Positions 49,963 to 59,108 of a DNA stretch of 64,000 bases are shown piece by piece. The position numbers were made by a program, and so were the translations under genes. A model generated the notes under the pieces. The model ran no database searches, was not told the origin of the DNA, and worked only from the letters and a program-made list of their open reading frames with translations. Each line of letters begins with the position of its first letter. Position 1 is the first letter of the stretch. Origin of the DNA: Flavobacteriales bacterium UBA1986 (GTDB lineage Bacteria; Bacteroidota; Bacteroidia; Flavobacteriales_G; Salibacteraceae); NCBI GenBank assembly GCA_002336245.1, contig DDDG01000013.1, positions 43,099 to 107,098 of the forward strand, in the 5' to 3' direction.

Positions 49963-50402
49963 ACCAAGAATGGTTTGATGCTCAAGGAGAAGGCCGTTAG
50001 GAGTAAGGCCCACGCTAAAACTGAAATACTGAGGTAAACGAGCGTATCCTTTCTATGTCTAAAATAGCGCGCTGCCAATAAAGCGGAAAGGGGTATTGAA
50101 ATCACACCTAAAACAAGGCACAGTCCAGTTAGCCCGTAATTTTTAACCAATCGAACGATGAGCTTATTCTTTTTCGTGAACACTTTTTTTGGTTTCTTCT
50201 TTCGAGCTTGAAGTCGGTTGAAGTACTCAAAAATGGAAGAACCTAGAAAGTAAAACACCCAAATTCCAACAACTCCACCAGCTGTTGCAATGGCAAGCGT
50301 TTCCCAAAAACCATAGCCTGATGCTACAAGTGCGCTGGGGGCAAAGAGGAACTTTCCGATGCTGAAAAGCATCCAGCCCATTACTTTAAGTATTTCAATC
50401 AC
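49959..50402 (-). CDS. Small membrane protein of unknown function
   Basis: The 147-aa protein has about four hydrophobic segments, with a basic stretch in the middle (RLQARKKKPKKVFTKKNK near residue 64). It includes GFWETLAIATAGGVVGIWVF and GLTGLCLVLGVISIPLSALL. The pattern resembles short COG2426-like membrane proteins, but no domain is certain. It overlaps upp by eight bases and the YjjG gene by four, and so belongs to that operon. Confidence 0.75.
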   Translation of the reverse strand: MIEILKVMGWMLFSIGKFLFAPSALVASGYGFWETLAIATAGGVVGIWVFYFLGSSIFEYFNRLQARKKKPKKVFTKKNKLIVRLVKNYGLTGLCLVLGVISIPLSALLAARYFRHRKDTLVYLSISVLAWALLLTAFSLSIKPFLV

Positions 50403-51054
50403 CGCCTAATTTTTCTCCATAGGCCAAGTCTCCAGCATCGCCCAGCCCTGGAACGATGTAGAACTTTTCATTTAGATGATCGTCCAAATCCGCCAACCAA
50501 ATGGTGGTGTTCTCTGGAACGTTTTCAGAAACGAATTGTAAACCTGGCACACTACCAATAACGCCAACAATGTGGACGTGTTTAGGCTTACCGTATTCTT
50601 TTAACAAATTCAAACAATCGACCATCGACTGACCTGTTGCCAACATCGGGTCACAAAGAATTAAGGTCTTTCCATCCAAATTTGGTGAGGCAGCATAATT
50701 CAAAACCGTATGAACGCTGCCGTCTGAATCACTTTGGCGATAGGCTGCTAAAAAAGTGTTCTCAGCACGGTCGAACATGCGGAGGAATCCCTGATGAAAA
50801 GGAAGGCTTGCCCGCAAAATAGCACCCAACACAATCTGGTCGTCCAATTGAAGGGAATCTTTCACCGCGAGTGGCGTTTGAATACTGGTTGGACTGTAAT
50901 CGAGACTACGACTGAGCTCATAGGCCATAATTTCCCCGATTCGCTCAATGTTGGCTCGAAAGCGAAGTGGATCGCCCTGAACCTCTACACTTCTGATTTC
51001 ATTCAGGAAGACATGCAGTATGGATTGATTCTCGGAAAGTATGTGCTGTTTCAT
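50395..51054 (-). CDS. upp: Uracil phosphoribosyltransferase
   Basis: Upp salvages uracil to UMP with PRPP. The 219-aa protein contains the PRPP loop LILCDPMLATGQSMVDCL near residue 131 and ends with the uracil-binding YIVPGLGDAGDLAYGEK near 198. GAILRASLPFHQGFLRMF near 77 is also typical. It overlaps nusB by four bases and the following membrane gene by eight bases. The presence of a YjjG-type nucleotidase in the same operon supports a pyrimidine theme. Confidence 0.92.
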   Translation of the reverse strand: MKQHILSENQSILHVFLNEIRSVEVQGDPLRFRANIERIGEIMAYELSRSLDYSPTSIQTPLAVKDSLQLDDQIVLGAILRASLPFHQGFLRMFDRAENTFLAAYRQSDSDGSVHTVLNYAASPNLDGKTLILCDPMLATGQSMVDCLNLLKEYGKPKHVHIVGVIGSVPGLQFVSENVPENTTIWLADLDDHLNEKFYIVPGLGDAGDLAYGEKLGGD

Positions 51055-52001
51055 CCTATTAAACCTCTACCCATTTTTTTTACCCTTCCATCTTTTTGGA
51101 ATTGTTCTAGAAGTTTATCGAGAACTCCGTTCACGAAGGATTTGCTGTTTTGAGAACTGAAAGTTTTTGACAATTCAATGTATTCATTGATGGTCACCTT
51201 CGTTGGAATTTCATCGAGGAACTCAAACTCGCAAAGCGCCATTTTCATGATGATCATATCGATGAAAGCAATCCGGTCAGTTTCCCAGTTGCGTGCGCGA
51301 TCACCAATCAACTTCTCATACTCTTCCGAATTGATGATGGTCTTTCGAAACACTTCTTTTATGAATCGAACGTCGTCTTTTGGGTCTCTATAAATTTCTG
51401 AAAGGAAATTGTGATGCGGTTTGGTCTTTTCCTGAATGGAACCCAAAGTTTTCGCCATTGAAATGTGGGCGATTTCTAGGTCTACAGTCCAATAGATGCT
51501 CTCTTCTTCGAGCATTTGAGAGCCGAATTCAGCCTCTTGGATGAAGTCTTCATAGATCGTAAGGATGAATTTCTTGTCTTCCTCAAAATTCGACTCCTTC
51601 TGATGCATGTATTTACCAAAGACTTCGCTTGCTTTTATTTGCTTCCACAGCTTACGAATGGACTCAAACTCGGCTTTCCAATGAATCTTTGCTTGTTCGC
51701 GCCGTTTTAAGAGTTCGTCGTTGGCATCCAAAATTTGCAGGAACCGATTTTCAACAAAGCGGGTATTCGGATTCAAATCTTCCTCGCTTGGCAATCTCTT
51801 TGTCTTCCCTTGCTCAAGATCCTTTTTAGAAACATCCCAAATTTCAAGAAGGAGCTCGAATAGATAGAGATAAAGACGCTCCATCTTGTCGATGTTGCGC
51901 AACATCTCTCTTTCGCCTTTTGTGATGTCGTCGTAGCTACCCGAGAAGTAGCCGTAGAGAGCTTGAAGAACTTTTACCCTTAAAAATCGCCTGTTCAGCA
52001 T
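51051..52001 (-). CDS. nusB: Transcription antitermination protein NusB, extended form
   Basis: The 316-aa protein is about twice the classical NusB length. The N-terminus reads RRFLRVKVLQALYGYF, as in NusB, and the C-terminal part carries FIDMIIMKMALCEFEFLDEI and VTINEYIELSKTFSSQNSKS, the conserved second half. The insert (about residues 35-190) is helical and charged, as in other Bacteroidota NusB proteins. NusB binds boxA RNA with S10 in rRNA antitermination. It shares one base with the upstream dehydrogenase stop and overlaps upp by four bases. Confidence 0.9.
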   Translation of the reverse strand: MLNRRFLRVKVLQALYGYFSGSYDDITKGEREMLRNIDKMERLYLYLFELLLEIWDVSKKDLEQGKTKRLPSEEDLNPNTRFVENRFLQILDANDELLKRREQAKIHWKAEFESIRKLWKQIKASEVFGKYMHQKESNFEEDKKFILTIYEDFIQEAEFGSQMLEEESIYWTVDLEIAHISMAKTLGSIQEKTKPHHNFLSEIYRDPKDDVRFIKEVFRKTIINSEEYEKLIGDRARNWETDRIAFIDMIIMKMALCEFEFLDEIPTKVTINEYIELSKTFSSQNSKSFVNGVLDKLLEQFQKDGRVKKMGRGLIG

Positions 52002-53101
52002 TACCAGCTTTGATTGATTTTAGCAACTTCTTGGATGCGCTTTTCAGCAAGCTGAATGGCTGCTACTTGATTGGTTAAACCATTGGCTTCTGCGAAATCA
52101 AAAATCCGCATGGTTGTATTGTAAATATCTTCCGCTTGAGCCATTGCAGCTTCTGAACTGTAGCCTTGAATTTCGGAGAAACAGTTGATGAGCCCGCCTG
52201 CGTTGATCACAAAGTCGGGTGCGTAATGAATGCCCATTTCTCTCACACGTTCTCCGTGAATTTTCTCGTCTGCTAATTGATTGTTCGCAGCTCCAGCGAT
52301 CACTCGGCAGCTCAACTTATTGAGCGTCTCGTCGTTTACTGTGGCACCGAGGGCACAAGGTGCGTATATATCCATTGCTTGATCAAAAATTGCCTCGGGC
52401 GCAACCACGTTCACATTGTGCTGACCACTTACAAGCTTTATTCTGTCTTCGTAGATATCTGAGATGGTAATCAAGGCACCTTCTTTTGCCAGATAATCGA
52501 CGAGGTATTGTCCGACGTGTCCAACTCCTTGAACCGTAACGGCTTTTCCTTCCAATGAATCGCTGCCCCAAGCTTTTTTGGCGGCAGCTTTCATCCCCAT
52601 GTAAACTCCAAAGGCAGTTACTGGACTTGGGTCACCGCTTCCACCTAGGTGCAAAGGTTTTCCTGTAACATGATCAGTTTCCATCGACATGTATTCGATG
52701 TCTTTGGTCGTCATTCCCACATCTTCAGCAGTAATGTACTTCCCACTTAGGCTGTCTACGAACCTTCCAAATTTGCGCAGAAGCGCTTCACTTTTTATTT
52801 TCCTTGAATCGCCGATGATAACTGCCTTCCCACCACCCAAGTTCAATCCCGAGATGGAGGCTTTATAAGTCATACCGCGCGACAATCGAAGCACATCCTT
52901 AAGCGCTTCCATTTCATTTTCGTAGGGCCACATGCGCGTTCCACCCAAGGCCGGGCCTAGAACTGTATTGTGAATCGCGATGATGGCTTTTAGCCCTGTG
53001 GCTTTATCTTGGCAAAAAACAACTTGCTCATGGTCGTTGTTAGACATCGGCGCCAAGATTGGGTTTTGGATCTTCTGATCGATCGATTGAACCTCTTGCA
53101 T
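52001..53101 (-). CDS. Leucine/glutamate-type dehydrogenase (Glu/Leu/Phe/Val dehydrogenase family)
   Basis: The frame opens at 53182, but a TACTTTTG element at 53177-53170 lies inside it. The ATG at 53101 (MQEVQSIDQKI) is therefore the likely start, giving 366 aa as in leucine dehydrogenases. The N-terminal domain has LGPALGGTRMWPYE near residue 50 and the catalytic lysine region GMTYKASISGLNLGGGKAVI near 80. The NAD-binding domain shows TVQGVGHVGQYLVDYL near 183. It deaminates branched-chain amino acids oxidatively, so it may feed the 2-oxoacid dehydrogenase complex whose E2 lies in this window. It heads the nusB-upp operon. Confidence 0.85.
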   Translation of the reverse strand: MQEVQSIDQKIQNPILAPMSNNDHEQVVFCQDKATGLKAIIAIHNTVLGPALGGTRMWPYENEMEALKDVLRLSRGMTYKASISGLNLGGGKAVIIGDSRKIKSEALLRKFGRFVDSLSGKYITAEDVGMTTKDIEYMSMETDHVTGKPLHLGGSGDPSPVTAFGVYMGMKAAAKKAWGSDSLEGKAVTVQGVGHVGQYLVDYLAKEGALITISDIYEDRIKLVSGQHNVNVVAPEAIFDQAMDIYAPCALGATVNDETLNKLSCRVIAGAANNQLADEKIHGERVREMGIHYAPDFVINAGGLINCFSEIQGYSSEAAMAQAEDIYNTTMRIFDFAEANGLTNQVAAIQLAEKRIQEVAKINQSW

Positions 53102-53169
53102 TGGTTGGTGGTTTACTCCTTGACTATTCACTACTTTCGCACGCGCTCTGAAGCAGTACAAAAGGAGTA

Positions 53170-53177
53170 CAAAAGTA
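53170..53177 (-). promoter_or_regulatory. -7 element of the dehydrogenase-nusB-upp operon
   Basis: The minus strand reads TACTTTTG, a perfect TAnnTTTG, about 69 bp before the ATG at 53101. It supports the shorter start of the dehydrogenase. The -33 motif is not clear. Confidence 0.45.
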
Positions 53178-53208
53178 GCCAAAATTCAAACTGCGAGCTT
53201 CGCTGAAA

Positions 53209-55011
53209 ATGAAGTCATTAGCCTATTTAAACAAGTATTTATTCAAGTATAAGTGGCGCTTATTGGCTGGCATCTTATTCGTTGGGATTTCGAATCTATT
53301 CGCCATTTTTCCTGTGCAGCTCATTCGGAATGCCTTCGATGTTGTTGGCGACAACATTCCTGTTAGACGAATCCTTTCAGGAACATCCCTACAAGCTCCT
53401 CTTCAAGAAGAACTCTCGTGGGTTTTACTCACACTGGCAGGCTTTATTTTGGCGCTGTACTTCATGAAGGGAGTATTCCTCTTCCTAGTGCGTTATACCA
53501 TCATTGTGGTTTCTCGCTTCATTGAGTACGACCTCAAAAACGAGATTTACCAGAAGTACCAAGAGCTAAATTTGTCCTTCTACAAGAAGAACAACACGGG
53601 TGACTTGATGAATCGCATCAGTGAAGATGTGAGCCGTGTCCGCATGTATTTAGGGCCAGCCATCATGTATACCATCAACCTACTGGTTCTATTTGTTTTG
53701 GTGATTTCCACGATGTTGAACATCAATGTCGAACTGACACTTTACGTTCTCACACCACTTCCCATTCTGTCTTTGGGAATCTACTTTGTAAGTGCAATCA
53801 TCAATCGAACCAGCGAACGTGTTCAGAGACAGCTCTCAGTGATGTCGACCTTCGTGCAGGAGACCTTTGCCGGCGTGCGCGTGCTAAAAGCTTTTGGAAA
53901 AGCAGATTTAAAACACGAAGCCTTCAAGCTAGAATGTGAACAATATAAAGAGGAGTCGCTGGCATTGGTAAAAGTGAACGCCATCTTTATGCCCATGATG
54001 ATCTTGCTGATTGGTTTTAGCACCATCATGACAATCTTCATAGGCGGGCGCTTGGCAATTCGTGGAGAAATCAGCATGGGAAACATCGCTGAATTTGTCA
54101 TCTACGTAAACATGTTGACATGGCCTGTTGCCTCATTGGGCTGGGTAACTTCCCTGGTTCAGCGCGCTGCCGCAAGCCAAGAGCGCATCAACGAGTTCCT
54201 CAACTCCCCCATCGAAATTCGCAATGAAAATGAGGAAACGACGGTTGTATCGGGTCACATAGAATTTAAAAATGTAAGCTTCCGATATCCAAATACCAAC
54301 TTCTATGCGTTGAAGGATCTATCCTTCTCGGTTGAACCTGGTCAGTCGATTGCCATTATGGGGAAAACGGGAAGTGGAAAATCTTCCATCGCCAATTTGA
54401 TTGCCCGACTTTATGAAGTTGAGGAAGGTCAAATTCTCATCGATGGAAAAGACATCAAGACCTTAAATTTACACGATCTAAGAAAGAGTATTGGTTACGT
54501 TCCTCAAGAAGTGTTTCTGTTTTCTGAGAGCATCGAAAACAACATCTCTTTCGGCCTAAGAGAAGGCGAAGCTGATTTTCTTGAAGTTCAAGAAGCCGCC
54601 AGAAAAGCACATGTGGATGACAACATTCGCGCATTTCCGAAAGCCTATAAAACTGCGGTTGGAGAGAGAGGAATTGCACTCTCAGGAGGCCAGAAACAGC
54701 GCATTTCCATTGCCCGGGCTTTGATCAAAAAGCCGGAAATAATGATTCTTGACGACTCCTTATCGGCCGTTGATACCGAGACCGAAGAAGTTATTGTTGA
54801 CAACCTAAAAGGGATGATGAAAGAGCGTACCACAATCATCATTTCGCATCGGGTATCCTCGGTGAAGCATTGCGACCACATCCTATACATTGAGGATGGA
54901 TCCTTGGTTGAACAAGGAAGTCACGAGGAACTTATGAAGCTCGGCGAAGCCTATTCCAGCCTGTACCACAAGCAATTGGTCGAAGAAGAACAAGGTCGAA
55001 AGTCCGCTTAA
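53209..55011 (+). CDS. MsbA-type ABC exporter (fused permease and ATPase)
   Basis: The 600-aa half-transporter has six membrane helices in residues 15-330 followed by the nucleotide-binding domain. Walker A is GKTGSGKSSIANL near 385, the signature LSGGQKQRISIARAL near 487, and Walker B IMILDDSLSAVD near 510. The H-loop is IIISHRVSSVKHC near 545. It would act as a homodimer and export lipid A precursors, lipids or drugs; the substrate is not set by sequence. It is divergent from the dehydrogenase operon and has no partner transporter gene beside it. Confidence 0.9.
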   Translation: MKSLAYLNKYLFKYKWRLLAGILFVGISNLFAIFPVQLIRNAFDVVGDNIPVRRILSGTSLQAPLQEELSWVLLTLAGFILALYFMKGVFLFLVRYTIIVVSRFIEYDLKNEIYQKYQELNLSFYKKNNTGDLMNRISEDVSRVRMYLGPAIMYTINLLVLFVLVISTMLNINVELTLYVLTPLPILSLGIYFVSAIINRTSERVQRQLSVMSTFVQETFAGVRVLKAFGKADLKHEAFKLECEQYKEESLALVKVNAIFMPMMILLIGFSTIMTIFIGGRLAIRGEISMGNIAEFVIYVNMLTWPVASLGWVTSLVQRAAASQERINEFLNSPIEIRNENEETTVVSGHIEFKNVSFRYPNTNFYALKDLSFSVEPGQSIAIMGKTGSGKSSIANLIARLYEVEEGQILIDGKDIKTLNLHDLRKSIGYVPQEVFLFSESIENNISFGLREGEADFLEVQEAARKAHVDDNIRAFPKAYKTAVGERGIALSGGQKQRISIARALIKKPEIMILDDSLSAVDTETEEVIVDNLKGMMKERTTIIISHRVSSVKHCDHILYIEDGSLVEQGSHEELMKLGEAYSSLYHKQLVEEEQGRKSA

Positions 55012-55088
55012 ACAAGCAAACGGACCAGCTCATTCACGAATAGATAATTCTCTAAATTTGTTAGGCTTTGGCTCCCGAGGACGAACAA

Positions 55089-55400
55089 ATGGATCGAAAA
55101 GAAGAGTCTGGATTTATCCAAAATAAGGTTTTTGAAACCACAGTTCGCGCAGGAAAGCGCACCTACTTTTTCGATGTAAGAAGTACCCGAAACGAAGACT
55201 ACTACTTAACGATTACTGAGAGCAAGCGCAAGAGTAATCCAGACGGAACGGTCCAATACACCAAGCACAAGATTTTTCTCTACAAAGAAGATTTCGCCAA
55301 GTTCAAAGAGGCTTTGAATGAATCTATGGAAAAGGTGATGGAGCTCTTAGATGAAAAAAGCTCGCAGGACACGCGTGAAGATCAAAGTGAATCCAATTAG
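55089..55400 (+). CDS. DUF3276 / PUR-alpha-like nucleic-acid-binding protein
   Basis: The ATG at 55089 (MDRKEESGFIQ) gives 103 aa; an in-frame TTG at 55068 is possible. The core reads VFETTVRAGKRTYFFDVRST and DYYLTITESKRKSNPDGTVQ, then HKIFLYKEDFAKFKEAL, the PUR-repeat pattern of DUF3276. Such proteins bind single-stranded DNA or RNA, as shown for a Borrelia homolog. The acidic, low-complexity tail (SSQDTREDQSESN) is usual. It lies alone, convergent with the FMN reductase gene. Confidence 0.88.
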   Translation: MDRKEESGFIQNKVFETTVRAGKRTYFFDVRSTRNEDYYLTITESKRKSNPDGTVQYTKHKIFLYKEDFAKFKEALNESMEKVMELLDEKSSQDTREDQSESN

Positions 55401-55404
55401 AGTT

Positions 55405-55926
55405 CTATTTCAAGAAACCATCCAGTTGAGCTTTAATCAACTGTAAGAGGAAATCATCGGTAATTTGATTGTCTAAATTTAGATACGAATCACAGCGCTG
55501 GATATTGACTTTCATTGGATGCACATGCACACCGAGGTAATGCAAAACGTTTGTCAACTGATCCATTCCTCGAAGGTTTCCAAAACTTCCAGATGCCACC
55601 CCAATTAAGGCTGCTTTCTTGTTTCCAAAAAGCTTTGGCGGCACAACATCAATAAAAGATTTCAACACTCCGGTGTATCCGCCGTTGTATTCCGGACTGA
55701 AAAACAAGAACTCATCTGCAGTCTCTATGTGTTCTTGAATGATCCCATCAAGTTCAGGATTCTCTTCTCCACAAACAGAATTTCTGAACACAAAGTCTCT
55801 TGGAAGCTCCTGAAGACTAAGTAATTGACATTCAATACCACGCCGATTTATTTCCGCGAGATAGTGCTTTGCAAACTCTTGAGTCCGATTGCCTGGACGA
55901 TTACTTCCACTAATGATTGTAAGCAT
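55405..55926 (-). CDS. NAD(P)H-dependent FMN reductase family (flavodoxin-like) protein
   Basis: The 173-aa protein begins IISGSNRPGNRTQEFAKHY, the FMN phosphate loop, and has FLFFSPEYNGGYTGVLKSFI near residue 75 and LIGVASGSFGNLRGMDQL near 108, all standard for the NADPH-dependent FMN reductase (chromate/quinone reductase) family. It likely reduces flavin or quinones. It is a single gene convergent with DUF3276 and divergent from parA. Confidence 0.9.
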   Translation of the reverse strand: MLTIISGSNRPGNRTQEFAKHYLAEINRRGIECQLLSLQELPRDFVFRNSVCGEENPELDGIIQEHIETADEFLFFSPEYNGGYTGVLKSFIDVVPPKLFGNKKAALIGVASGSFGNLRGMDQLTNVLHYLGVHVHPMKVNIQRCDSYLNLDNQITDDFLLQLIKAQLDGFLK

Positions 55927-56002
55927 GCCTTTTCAACAAAAATCTGTGCAAAATAAGCGTATAAAAAATAGAGCCTCCCGAAAGTGCCATCTACCTTTCA
56001 GA

Positions 56003-56010
56003 TACTTTTG
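56003..56010 (+). promoter_or_regulatory. -7 element upstream of parA
   Basis: TACTTTTG, a perfect TAnnTTTG, lies 62 bp before the parA ATG, allowing a leader of about 56 nt. The -33 element is unclear. Confidence 0.4.
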
Positions 56011-56072
56011 AAACAGTGTGAATCTCGATTTATTGCAATCGGATTCCAGAACAAGCCAAATCTTAGCTTCAC

Positions 56073-56882
56073 ATGGGTAAAATCATCAGCATAGCCAACC
56101 AAAAAGGAGGCGTAGGAAAAACAACCACAGCGATCAATCTCGCAGCTGCACTTGGAGTTTTAGAGAAATCGGTTTTGGTTGTTGACGCCGACCCTCAGGC
56201 AAATGCCACTTCAGGCTTCGGCTTCGACCCGCGAAATGTAAAAACAAGTATATACGAGTGCTTGCTGAGCGAAATAGAACCTGCTGATGTAATTCTTCAC
56301 ACGGAATCTCCAAACGTCGACATCCTACCAGGCCACATCGACCTTGTGGGCGCAGAAATAGAAATGATCAACACACCCAACCGTGAAAAGGTCATGCGCA
56401 TGGCTTTGCAAAAAGTGAAAGATCAATACGACTTTATCATCATCGACTGCTCTCCTTCATTGGGTCTAGTGACGTTAAATTCTCTTACAGCTTCTGATTC
56501 CGTTATGATTCCCGTTCAGTGCGAATACTTCGCCATGGAAGGTTTGGGGAAATTGCTCAACACGATTAAAATAGTTCAGAATTTACTGAATCCTGAGTTG
56601 GACATAGAAGGCATGCTGCTCACGATGTACGATCGACGATTGCGTCTTGCGAATCAAGTAGTGGAAGAAGTTAAGATGCATTTTCAGCAAATGGTGTTCA
56701 ACACCATCATTCACAGAAACACGCGGCTTGGAGAAGCTCCATCTCACGGTGTTTCCATTTTGGTTCACGACGCTACCTCAACTGGCTCAGTGAACTATTT
56801 GAACCTCGCCAGAGAGTTGCTTCAGCGAAATAACATGACTCGCTTGAACGAGGAAGATAAGATCATTGAAATCAAAGAATGA
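56073..56882 (+). CDS. parA: Chromosome-partitioning ATPase ParA (Soj)
   Basis: ParA is a Walker ATPase that moves ParB-bound origin DNA. The 269-aa protein has the deviant Walker A KGGVGKTTTAINLAAALG near residue 11. VVDADPQANATSGFG is near 38 and FIIIDCSPSLGLVTLNSL near 121. It lacks the N-terminal DNA-binding extension of plasmid type Ia ParA, so it is a chromosomal Soj type. It overlaps parB by four bases (ATGA). Confidence 0.95.
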   Translation: MGKIISIANQKGGVGKTTTAINLAAALGVLEKSVLVVDADPQANATSGFGFDPRNVKTSIYECLLSEIEPADVILHTESPNVDILPGHIDLVGAEIEMINTPNREKVMRMALQKVKDQYDFIIIDCSPSLGLVTLNSLTASDSVMIPVQCEYFAMEGLGKLLNTIKIVQNLLNPELDIEGMLLTMYDRRLRLANQVVEEVKMHFQQMVFNTIIHRNTRLGEAPSHGVSILVHDATSTGSVNYLNLARELLQRNNMTRLNEEDKIIEIKE

Positions 56883-57763
56883 CTGAGAAGAAGCCAGCCT
56901 TAGGTAGAGGATTAAGCGCCCTCCTAGACCCTATTGGGCAGGAGCCAAATTACGATCAACATCAAGTTCCAACTAACGAAATTGGCAGCGTCAACCAAAT
57001 TTCAGTTTCCTTCATTGAAGAAAATCCTTTTCAGCCAAGAAAACATTTTGAGCGCGACGCACTCATCGAACTTGCTGAATCGATTGCTACTCATGGACTA
57101 ATTCAACCGGTCACCGTCCGAAAAATGGCGACCAACCATTACCAACTCATTTCGGGTGAACGAAGGTTTCGTGCAGCTCAAGCTGCAGGGCTGACTCAAA
57201 TTCCAGCTTATGTGCGCGTCGCCGACGATCAAGCCATGTTGGAATTGGCCATTGTTGAGAACATCCAACGGGAAGAACTGGATCCAATAGAAGTTGCCAT
57301 CGGCTATAAACGACTCATTGAAGAATGTTCACTTACGCAGGAAGAGCTTGCAGGAAAAATGAGTAAGAGTCGGTCGAACGTGACCAACTTTTTAAGACTT
57401 CTTAAACTGCCTCCAGCCGTTCAACTTGCACTTCGTGAAAAGAGCATCAGTATGGGGCATGCCCGTGCAATCGTAAGCCTTGAAACTGTTGAAAAGCAGC
57501 TCGAGATGTTGAATCAGATACTCAGTGAAAATCTCTCGGTTCGAGATGTTGAAACCAAGGTTAGGGAACGCAGCCGAACCAACAAGAATCCCCAGCCCCC
57601 TCTACTCGATTTTGATGAGAAGCTCCTTTTAAGTAAGGCTTCATTGAATGTGAAAAAGAAGATTCAAGTCAAAAAGGGGAAAAAGGGAAGCGGTCGCATC
57701 GTTCTAACCTTCGATAATGCAGAAGAATTTCAGACCTATCTACGACTTCTCGCAGGGGAATAG
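56879..57763 (+). CDS. parB: Chromosome-partitioning protein ParB (Spo0J)
   Basis: ParB is a CTP-hydrolysing clamp that loads at parS. The 294-aa protein has the ParA-contacting N-terminus KPALGRGLSALLDP and the CTP-binding box LISGERRFRAAQAAGL near residue 91. The helix-turn-helix (LTQEELAGKMSKSRSNVTNF) is near 152, followed by SMGHARAIVSL and a C-terminal dimerisation region. It follows parA with overlap and precedes DUF5683. A convincing parS was not found in this window. Confidence 0.95.
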   Translation: MTEKKPALGRGLSALLDPIGQEPNYDQHQVPTNEIGSVNQISVSFIEENPFQPRKHFERDALIELAESIATHGLIQPVTVRKMATNHYQLISGERRFRAAQAAGLTQIPAYVRVADDQAMLELAIVENIQREELDPIEVAIGYKRLIEECSLTQEELAGKMSKSRSNVTNFLRLLKLPPAVQLALREKSISMGHARAIVSLETVEKQLEMLNQILSENLSVRDVETKVRERSRTNKNPQPPLLDFDEKLLLSKASLNVKKKIQVKKGKKGSGRIVLTFDNAEEFQTYLRLLAGE

Positions 57764-57770
57764 TATTTGG

Positions 57771-57778
57771 TAGCTTTG
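57771..57778 (+). promoter_or_regulatory. -7 element upstream of the DUF5683 gene
   Basis: TAGCTTTG fits TAnnTTTG and lies 4 bp before the GTG at 57783. If used, the transcript would be leaderless. It could equally be chance, since the gene may be co-transcribed with parAB. Confidence 0.3.
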
Positions 57779-57782
57779 CGCC

Positions 57783-58328
57783 GTGAAGCTCACTACCCTC
57801 ATATTAATCTTTCTTTCGTCTATCAGCGCTTTTGCCCAGGAGACGGAGAGCTCAGTTGTCGTCAAGAAAGAACGCGCCCCAGCTAAACCCAAACTAGCCT
57901 CCGCCCTTTCGGCAATATTACCTGGAGCTGGCCAAGCCTACAATAGGTCATTCTGGAAGATGCCACTGATCTACGCTGGCATTGGAACTGGGATTTACTT
58001 CTACAATGAATCTAGAAAAGAATACAAGATTTACAGCGATAGCTATGTTGCACGTTACGGAGACATGTCGGTTGCTGACCCATTGGCCGGTGAAAATTTG
58101 AGTGAGAGTTTTTTGCTGAATGAATTGGAAGTATATCGCAAGCAGCAGGAATGGGCAATTATTGGAATGACGGCTGTGTATGTCATTCAAATTGTAGAAG
58201 CCGCAGTGGATGCTCATTTATCCAGTTTTGATGTAAGTGAAGATTTGAGCCTACGCATAGGTCCCAGTGCCGTATTTGCTCAAAACAATATTCATCCTGG
58301 GATTGGTCTAAGATTACAATTGAAATAA
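57783..58328 (+). CDS. DUF5683 family exported or membrane protein
   Basis: From a GTG at 57783 the 181-aa protein has a signal peptide (ISAFAQ). The DUF5683 core follows: ASALSAILPGAGQAYNRSFW near residue 39, then a membrane segment (LIYAGIGTGIYFYNES) and QEWAIIGMTAVYVIQIVEAA near 127. It usually sits between parB and dapB in Bacteroidota, exactly as here. Its function is unknown. Confidence 0.85.
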   Translation: MKLTTLILIFLSSISAFAQETESSVVVKKERAPAKPKLASALSAILPGAGQAYNRSFWKMPLIYAGIGTGIYFYNESRKEYKIYSDSYVARYGDMSVADPLAGENLSESFLLNELEVYRKQQEWAIIGMTAVYVIQIVEAAVDAHLSSFDVSEDLSLRIGPSAVFAQNNIHPGIGLRLQLK

Positions 58329-58329
58329 G

Positions 58330-59043
58330 ATGAGAATTGCACTATTGGGCTATGGGAAAATGGGGAAGGTCATTGAAGAATTGGCTTTGGAACGCGGACA
58401 CGAAATATCACTAAAGACTTCATCAGAAACAGCTATTCAGAGCACTGGAGAACTAAAAGACACAGACCTCGCCATTGAGTTTTCAACTCCTGATGCCGCC
58501 CCTGAAAACATCGCATTGTGCTTGGAAGCGGGCATCCCAATTGTAGTTGGCACAACCGGTTGGTACAAACATTTGGAACGAATCGTAGAGCTTTTAAAAG
58601 TTGAAGAAGGTCGCTTGTTCACCGCCACCAACTTCAGTCTTGGGGTGAATGTCTTTTTTAAATTGAACGAAAAGCTCGCCCAAATGATGAATGAATTAGA
58701 TCAGTACGAAGTGGGCATCGAGGAAATTCATCACACAGAAAAATTGGACGCTCCTTCAGGAACGGCAATCACAACCGCGGAAATCATTCTCGACGAACTG
58801 AAGCGAAAGAAAAACTGGAAATTGGATGGCAAAGCATCTGATGAACTCAGCATCCAAGCCCTGAGATTACCAAATGTTCCAGGTACTCATACCGTGAGCT
58901 ATACATCGGAAATTGATTCAATTAGCTTGAAGCACGAAGCTAAAAATCGAAAAGGTTTTGCTCTTGGAGCCTTGCTCGCTGCGGAATGGCTGACCAAGCA
59001 AAGCAGTGGTGTGTATGGCATGGAAAACCTACTCAAACTCTAA
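58330..59043 (+). CDS. dapB: 4-hydroxy-tetrahydrodipicolinate reductase
   Basis: DapB reduces the lysine/diaminopimelate intermediate with NAD(P)H. The 237-aa protein has the dinucleotide site LLGYGKMGKVIEEL at the N-terminus, AIEFSTPDAAPENI near residue 49, VGTTGWYKHLE near 75 and the catalytic EIHHTEKLDAPSGTA near 137. It is one base after the DUF5683 stop and 65 bp before lepB, in the block parA-parB-DUF5683-dapB-lepB. Confidence 0.95.
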   Translation: MRIALLGYGKMGKVIEELALERGHEISLKTSSETAIQSTGELKDTDLAIEFSTPDAAPENIALCLEAGIPIVVGTTGWYKHLERIVELLKVEEGRLFTATNFSLGVNVFFKLNEKLAQMMNELDQYEVGIEEIHHTEKLDAPSGTAITTAEIILDELKRKKNWKLDGKASDELSIQALRLPNVPGTHTVSYTSEIDSISLKHEAKNRKGFALGALLAAEWLTKQSSGVYGMENLLKL

Positions 59044-59108
59044 GCTAAAGATTGTTAAGAACAGACGGCGAAAGCATTATTTTCGTTGCTCCAGCCTAAG
59101 TCTACAAA

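Noticed and set aside
53102..53182. N-terminal extension of the dehydrogenase (MATFVLLLYCFRARAK)
   Set aside because: It contains the likely promoter element at 53170-53177, and relatives start near the ATG at 53101; not used as the start.
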